Origin: Candidatus Kaiserbacteria bacterium
GTDB lineage: Bacteria; Patescibacteriota; Minisyncoccia; Phycocordibacterales; UBA12088
DNA: 13,503 nucleotides
Assembly: GCA_003561715.1 (NCBI GenBank)
Contig: PWVU01000070.1
Span: 1 to 13,503, forward strand
Direction: 5' to 3'
Every line of letters starts with the position of its first letter. Position 1 is the stretch's first letter. A model generated the notes under the pieces. It was not told the origin of the DNA and did no database searches. It saw only the letters and a program-made list of their open reading frames with translations. Positions 12,758-13,503 of this stretch are shown one piece after another. Position numbers and translations under genes: made by a program.

Positions 12758-13486
12758 ATGAAATCATCGGTGCACGGACATACACATCCCATTTCAGGCG
12801 CAATCGCTGAGTTCACGGCAATTTTCAGTGAGCTCGGATTTTCCTTTGCGGAAGGCCCCTTGGTCGAGACCGAGTGGTACAACTTCGATGCCCTCAATGT
12901 CCCACGAGATCATCCGGCGCGTGATGCATGGGATACCTTTTTTGTAAAAGATATTGATGAAAGAGTTTTGCGCGCACACACCAGTTCTGTCCAGGTGCGA
13001 TATATGGAATCAAAAATGAAAGCGGGGATTGCGCCCCCGTATCGTATCATCGCGCCCGGTGCGGTATTCCGAAACGAAGCGACCGACGCAACGCATGAAG
13101 CAACATTCTATCAGCTTGAAGGACTTGCGATCGATGAAAAAGGGAAGGTGACGTTGGCACATCTTAAGGGCACGCTTGAGTATTTTTTCTCGAAGTTTTA
13201 CGGGCGCAACATTACAACTCGCTTTCGCCCCGGCTATTTCCCATTTGTAGAGCCAGGAGTAGAAGTCGATATGTATTTTAAGTCAGCGCGCGGAGAGCGT
13301 TGGATGGAAATGATGGGGGCGGGCATGGTGCACCCGAATGTGCTCAAGGCGGTTGGGATCGATCCTGAGAAATATGGCGGATTTGCGTTCGGTGTCGGTA
13401 TTGAACGCTCCTTGATGGTGCGACACGAGATCGACGATGTGCGGCTGTTTCACCAGGGCGACTTACGATTCGTCAATCAATTTTGA
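12758..13486 (+). CDS. pheS: Phenylalanyl-tRNA synthetase alpha subunit lacking the N-terminal domain
   Basis: PheS is the catalytic subunit that charges tRNA-Phe, working with PheT. The 242 residues cover the class II core: HTHPISGAIAEFTAIFSELGF (9-28), NFDALNVPRDHPARD (42-56), DTFFV, HTSSVQVRYM (74-83), the motif 2 region FRNEATDATHEATFYQLEG (103-121), FRPGYFPFVEPGVEVDMYF, and motif 3 FAFGVGIERSLMV. The usual F-H-Q of motif 2 reads F-Y-Q. The coiled-coil domain of about 80-100 residues that normally precedes the core and grips tRNA-Phe is absent, and an in-frame TAG at 12746-12748 shows it has not merely been missed. Stop is TGA. A new ATG follows 4 nt later. Confidence 0.93.
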   Translation: MKSSVHGHTHPISGAIAEFTAIFSELGFSFAEGPLVETEWYNFDALNVPRDHPARDAWDTFFVKDIDERVLRAHTSSVQVRYMESKMKAGIAPPYRIIAPGAVFRNEATDATHEATFYQLEGLAIDEKGKVTLAHLKGTLEYFFSKFYGRNITTRFRPGYFPFVEPGVEVDMYFKSARGERWMEMMGAGMVHPNVLKAVGIDPEKYGGFAFGVGIERSLMVRHEIDDVRLFHQGDLRFVNQF

Positions 13487-13490
13487 ATTA

Positions 13491-13503
13491 ATGCAAAACG
13501 CAA
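13491..13503 (+). CDS. Possible start of the next gene (partial)
   Basis: ATG CAA AAC GCA begins 4 nt after the pheS stop and runs off the window. Position suggests pheT, but four codons (MQNA) cannot confirm it. Confidence 0.3.

Overview
The window looks like a chromosomal segment of a Patescibacteria/CPR bacterium, most likely Parcubacteria-like. The evidence is indirect: a split transketolase, a PEGA-like membrane protein, a coiled-coil lytic transglycosylase, short versions of RF1, EF-Ts and PheS, a bL31-prfA-rpsB-tsf run, and almost no Shine-Dalgarno sequences. UGA ends two genes, so the standard bacterial code (table 11) applies and the UGA=Gly code of Gracilibacteria/SR1 does not. No phage, transposase, CRISPR or defence gene is visible.

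Layout. 1-276: 3' end of a beta-helix protein. 356-2739: the two transketolase halves (thiamine and pyrimidine/C-terminal parts), separated by a PPC/DUF296-domain gene whose two flanking spacers both contain degenerate 7-bp repeats. 2795-3049: small acidic exported or membrane-anchored protein. 3092-3129: strong two-way terminator. 3153-4157 (minus): PfkB sugar kinase. 4286-4924: bL25 (CTC type). 5146-6504: exported coiled-coil protein with a lytic transglycosylase domain. 6558-9368: translation cluster bL31, RF1, uS2, EF-Ts. 9369-9860: a promoter-to-terminator unit holding one intact tRNA-Thr(UGU) among tRNA-like fragments. 9921-12557: GT2 membrane glycosyltransferase and PEGA-like protein, probably one operon. 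12758-13486: PheS without its N-terminal domain, followed at once by a new start codon.

How it works together. The window combines sugar-phosphate metabolism (transketolase, PfkB kinase), envelope functions (transglycosylase, glycosyltransferase, PEGA protein) and core translation. Expression appears largely leaderless: five genes have a TATAGT/TATACT/TACAGT box 8-12 nt before the ATG. The exception is rpsB, which has a leader of about 80 nt with a possible stem-loop.

Most notable points: (1) RF1 has GGK where the near-universal catalytic GGQ should be, although TAG, read only by RF1, is the commonest stop here (7 of 15) and prfA itself ends in TGA; (2) the tRNA-Thr sits in an array of 72-nt tRNA-like units, with an acceptor helix that can extend to 21 bp and an exact 26-nt duplication of its 3' end; (3) recurrent leaderless promoters; (4) heptad repeats flanking the gene between the transketolase halves.
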